In this document: in pieces, positions 61,257 to 64,000 of the stretch
Position numbering within the stretch: the stretch's first letter is position 1
Layout: each line of letters starts with the position of its first letter
NCBI RefSeq assembly: GCF_900100085.1
Contig: NZ_FNEJ01000022.1
Coordinates: 1-64,000 of the forward strand
Length of the DNA: 64,000 nt
From: Salipiger marinus
Lineage (GTDB): Bacteria > Pseudomonadota > Alphaproteobacteria > Rhodobacterales > Rhodobacteraceae
Direction: 5' to 3'
Notes under the pieces: generated by a model
Database searches by the model: none
What the model was told of the DNA's origin: nothing
The model's input: only the letters and a program-made list of their open reading frames with translations
Made by a program: the position numbers and the translations under genes

Positions 61257-61718
61257 TTACTCGGCTTCGAGCGGCGACCACTGGCAGCGCCCGGAGGCGA
61301 TGAAGCGGTTGTCATAGCCGCCGGGCGAGGCAGAGATCTGCACCGAGCCGTCGCGCAGCTGGATCGTGGCGCGGTATAGCATCCGCCGCGCCTGATTTCC
61401 CGCCGCATCGCGCACCGGAAAATCCCAGGCATAGGTCACGCGGCGGCTGTTGAGCACGGCAACGCGCCCCGCCACCGGCTGGCCGCTGTTATAGGCAAGC
61501 CCCACCGAATCCGAGATGATCACCAGAGCCTGCGCCGGATCATGGCCGATGAACACGACCTCGGGCACCCAGTTCTGGCTGCGCGGCACCTTGAGCTGGC
61601 ACAGGATGCCCAAAGGCGCCTCTCCGGGCCGGGGGCTGCCGGTCTGCTGTGCTGCGGCGCCCCCTGCCGTGGTGACGCACAGCAGCAGCGCCGCAAGCGC
61701 GGCCTTGGTTCTGGTCAT
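61257..61718 (-). CDS. Hypothetical exported protein
   Basis: Encodes 153 residues from the ATG 61718 with a clear signal peptide (MTRTKAALAALLLCVTTAGG, cleavage after AAA). The mature part is beta-rich (VPEVVFIGHDPAQALVIISD; VTYAWDFPVRDAAGNQARRM) and ends CQWSPLEAE. No family is recognised. It is probably periplasmic. It is transcribed alone on the minus strand, 100 bases upstream of sodB. Confidence 0.72.
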   Translation of the reverse strand: MTRTKAALAALLLCVTTAGGAAAQQTGSPRPGEAPLGILCQLKVPRSQNWVPEVVFIGHDPAQALVIISDSVGLAYNSGQPVAGRVAVLNSRRVTYAWDFPVRDAAGNQARRMLYRATIQLRDGSVQISASPGGYDNRFIASGRCQWSPLEAE

Positions 61719-61795
61719 GGTCGCGCCCTTTTCTGCTCGTGCCCGCCTGAGGCCAAGGCTAGGCGGGCCCGCGCGGCGGCGCAATGCGCATCCGC

Positions 61796-62377
61796 TCAGA
61801 AATAGGCAAGTTCCGCGCCGGGGGCCGCCGCCCCCGACAGCAGCCGGAAGGTGTAATCCGCCACCGACCGGAAGCACAGCACCTGCATGTCACCTTCGGC
61901 CACATGCACCACCGCCGCCGCCACCTGTGCCAGCCGGGTGCGGCGCAGGTGGCCCACCGGAAAGGCGCCGGGCGCCATGTCGGCGGGTGTCAGCCGCGCC
62001 ATCACCTCGCGCAGATGCGGGCCGGTCAGGCGGAACCGGGCGCGGGCATCGGACACGTCCAGCACCAGCGCATGCACCGCCGCCGCATCAAGCCGCGCCT
62101 GCAGGGCGCGCGCCGCTTCTGCCGCCTCGGCGCGGGGCAGCAGCAGCAGCAGCTCGTCGGGCGACATCCACAGCAGCCCGCGCTCCGGCGTGCCGGAGAT
62201 CTGCCAGATGCCGGGCATCGCGCAGCCCGCCTGTGCCGTCACCGCCTCGGCAAAGGTGGTGTCGGCCAGATCGCCCCGGATCGACACCTGCCCGCCGGGG
62301 GCCAGTTCCTCGACCAGCACCGCGCCTTCGAACCGGGCGCCCTGCAGCGGCAGGGCGGGAAAGGGACCATCAGACAT
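61796..62377 (-). CDS. soxG: Sarcosine oxidase gamma subunit
   Basis: Encodes 193 residues (MSDGPFPALPLQGARFEGAV). The pattern GIWQISGTPERGLLWMSPDEL, VLDVSDARARFRLTGPHLRE and the C-terminal CFRSVADYTFRLLSG matches the gamma subunit of heterotetrameric sarcosine oxidase. Together with soxBDA it oxidises sarcosine to glycine. It overlaps soxA by eight bases. Confidence 0.9.
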   Translation of the reverse strand: MSDGPFPALPLQGARFEGAVLVEELAPGGQVSIRGDLADTTFAEAVTAQAGCAMPGIWQISGTPERGLLWMSPDELLLLLPRAEAAEAARALQARLDAAAVHALVLDVSDARARFRLTGPHLREVMARLTPADMAPGAFPVGHLRRTRLAQVAAAVVHVAEGDMQVLCFRSVADYTFRLLSGAAAPGAELAYF

Positions 62378-64000
62378 CGTTCTTCTTCCCTTCGGGATCG
62401 TAAAAGACCGGGCTCACGATGCGGGCCTTGACGGTGGTGGCGGCCTCGTCGGCGGCGTCGTAATCCTCGGTGGTGAAGACCAGTTCCTCGCCCATGCGGT
62501 CGGGACCGTGGCGGACCAGACCCATCGCGATGCCCCGGCCCAGCGTGGGCGAGCGGTAGGACGAGGTGACCCGGCCTTGGGTGTTGCGCTGGCCATTGGC
62601 GTTCTTGCCCGGCGCCAGCGCCAGCGCGCCGGTGGGCAGCACCGATCCGTCCAGCGTTTCCAGCCCGACCAGCTGCCAGCGTTCGGGGCTGGCCATGAAG
62701 CTGCGCTCCTGCGCGCGCTTGCCCAGATAATCGGCCTTCTTCTTCGAGATCGCCCAGCCCAGCCCCAGATCCTGCGGGATCACCGTGCCGTCGGTTTCAT
62801 CGCCGATCATGATGAAGCCCTTTTCGGCGCGCAGCACGTGCAGCGCCTCGGTGCCATAGTGGGTGGGCTGCCATTGGGCGCCCTCTTTCAGCAGCCGGTC
62901 CCAGAAGGCGCGGCCCAGATTGGCGGGCAGCGCCACTTCATAGGACAGCTCGCCCGAGAAGGAGATGCGGAACACCCGCACCGGGAAGCCGCCCAGCGTG
63001 CCTTCGGCCCATGTCATGAAGGGCAGCGCCTCGCGCGAGACATCCATGCCGCCCAGCTTTTCCAGAAGCGCGCGCGCCTTGGGGCCGACCACGGCGATCT
63101 GCGCAAATTCTTCGGTGACATTGGCGGTATAGACCTGCCAGTCCCACCATTCGCATTGCAGCCAGTCTTCCATATGCGCATGGATCCGGTCGGCGCCGCC
63201 GGTGGTGGTGTGGCAGAGCCACGTGTCCTCGGCCAGACGCGCCACCACGCCATCGTCGATCAGGAAGCCGTTTTCCGAACACATCAGCCCGTAGCGGCAT
63301 TTGCCCACCGGCAGCGTGCTCATCATGTTGGTGTAGAGCATGTCGAGGAAGCGGCCCGCATCCGGGCCCTTGACCACGATCTTGCCCAGCGTCGAGGCGT
63401 CGAGCAGCCCAAGGCTGGTGCGGGCGGCGGTCACTTCACGGGCGACGGCGGCGTGCCGGTCCTCGCCGGTGCGGCGGTAGCAATAGGGGCGGCGCCACTG
63501 GCCCACCGGTTCCCAGTCGGCGCCATTGGCCTCGTGCCAGCTGTGCAGCGGGGTGCGGCGCAGCGGCTGGAAGATCTCGCCGCGCGCCTCGCCCGCGATG
63601 GCGCCCATGGAGATGGGCGTATAGGGCGGGCGGAAGGTGGTGGTGCCCACCTGCGGGATCGCCTGTCCCAGCGTGTCCGACAGCACGGCCAGACCGTTGA
63701 TGTTGCTGAGCTTGCCCTGATCCGTCGCCATGCCGAGCGTGGTGTAGCGCTTGGCATGTTCCACGCTTTCATAGCCTTCGCGGGCGGCCAGCTGCACATC
63801 CGACAGCTTCACGTCGTTCTGGTAATCAAGGAAGGCCTTCATCCGCAGGTCGGGCGTGGCCTTGCGCGGCATGATCCAGATCGGATCGAGCGGCGCCTCG
63901 GGGGTATCCTCGCCCTGCGGCACGGAGATGTCGGCGGCGGTGAAGCCGCAGGCGGCGGCGGCATTTTTCCCAGCGGTGGCGGCATCCTGCAGCAGGGTGC
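62370..64000 (-). CDS. soxA: Sarcosine oxidase alpha subunit, C-terminal part (runs off the window)
   Basis: The frame is open to the right edge, so at least 543 codons are seen. Upstream of the first visible start codon it continues as LLQDAATAGKNAAAACGFTA, in the expected Ala-rich linker. Family features include FRPPYTPISMGAIAGEARGE, RYGLMCSENGFLIDDGVVAR, and the C-terminal aminomethyltransferase-like domain ending in SPVFYDPEGKKNDV. It binds NAD+ and tetrahydrofolate and makes 5,10-methylene-THF in the complex. soxB and soxD presumably lie outside to the right. Confidence 0.95.
   Translation of the reverse strand, partial: TLLQDAATAGKNAAAACGFTAADISVPQGEDTPEAPLDPIWIMPRKATPDLRMKAFLDYQNDVKLSDVQLAAREGYESVEHAKRYTTLGMATDQGKLSNINGLAVLSDTLGQAIPQVGTTTFRPPYTPISMGAIAGEARGEIFQPLRRTPLHSWHEANGADWEPVGQWRRPYCYRRTGEDRHAAVAREVTAARTSLGLLDASTLGKIVVKGPDAGRFLDMLYTNMMSTLPVGKCRYGLMCSENGFLIDDGVVARLAEDTWLCHTTTGGADRIHAHMEDWLQCEWWDWQVYTANVTEEFAQIAVVGPKARALLEKLGGMDVSREALPFMTWAEGTLGGFPVRVFRISFSGELSYEVALPANLGRAFWDRLLKEGAQWQPTHYGTEALHVLRAEKGFIMIGDETDGTVIPQDLGLGWAISKKKADYLGKRAQERSFMASPERWQLVGLETLDGSVLPTGALALAPGKNANGQRNTQGRVTSSYRSPTLGRGIAMGLVRHGPDRMGEELVFTTEDYDAADEAATTVKARIVSPVFYDPEGKKNDV

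Overview
The window looks like one contiguous piece of a high-GC alphaproteobacterial chromosome, most likely Rhodobacteraceae (Rhodobacter/Paracoccus/Roseobacter relatives). The host genes fit that group: glnB-glnA, fused pntA with pntB, bioY, soxA/soxG, an Atm1-type exporter, Fe-SOD, malate synthase G and a DUF3445 heme protein. The phage genes also match prophages and gene transfer agents (GTAs) typical of the group. No species can be named from sequence alone.

Positions 1 to about 33,740 are a siphovirus-type prophage whose left end lies outside the window. It sits against the 3' end of a tRNA-Leu(UAG) gene (33740-33824), next to its tyrosine integrase (32633-33655). From right to left it holds an early rightward operon (31237-33655: small genes, a GapR-like protein, an AlpA-type excisionase candidate, integrase), a CI-like repressor (30642-30956) between two operator clusters, a leftward early operon (26768-30554) with a candidate iteron-type origin, an HNH gene, an HK97-type packaging and head module (terminases, portal, S49 protease, capsid, connectors), a siphovirus tail module (tube, frameshifted chaperone, tape measure, tail-tip proteins) ordered as in Rhodobacteraceae GTAs, a large esterase/beta-helix tailspike with a GTA-like spike-base protein, and a lysis region. 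The left edge carries the right end of an IS256-family element that has cut the endolysin gene after its conserved TPTGW motif, so this prophage is probably impaired in lysis.

Several accessory inserts interrupt the phage operons: a VanZ-like membrane gene beside a truncated copy of a holin-like gene (2331-2781), a VOC-family gene inserted against the tail operon (14521-14946), and a low-GC two-gene cassette bounded by two nearly identical hairpin repeats (25254-26725). Two homopolymer features stand out in the late operon: a canonical A AAA AAG -1 frameshift site in the tail chaperone gene, and an A6 run where one base fuses the HK97-gp10 and DUF3168 genes.

From 33,825 to 64,000 the sequence is ordinary host chromosome: metabolite repair (nnr), nitrogen control (glnB-glnA), a lytic transglycosylase, a biotin transporter, proton-translocating transhydrogenase (pntA-pntB), an MBL-fold protein with a broken metal motif, kynureninase, a TetR regulator with palindromic sites, a class-I amidotransferase, an AEC transporter, malate synthase G, a Ktr/Trk potassium system, an Atm1-like exporter, a LysM protein, a LOG-family protein, a RarD-like transporter, an eRF1-like host-attachment protein, Fe-SOD, and the end of a sarcosine oxidase operon running off the right edge. 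Three copies of a REP-like palindromic element lie between host genes.
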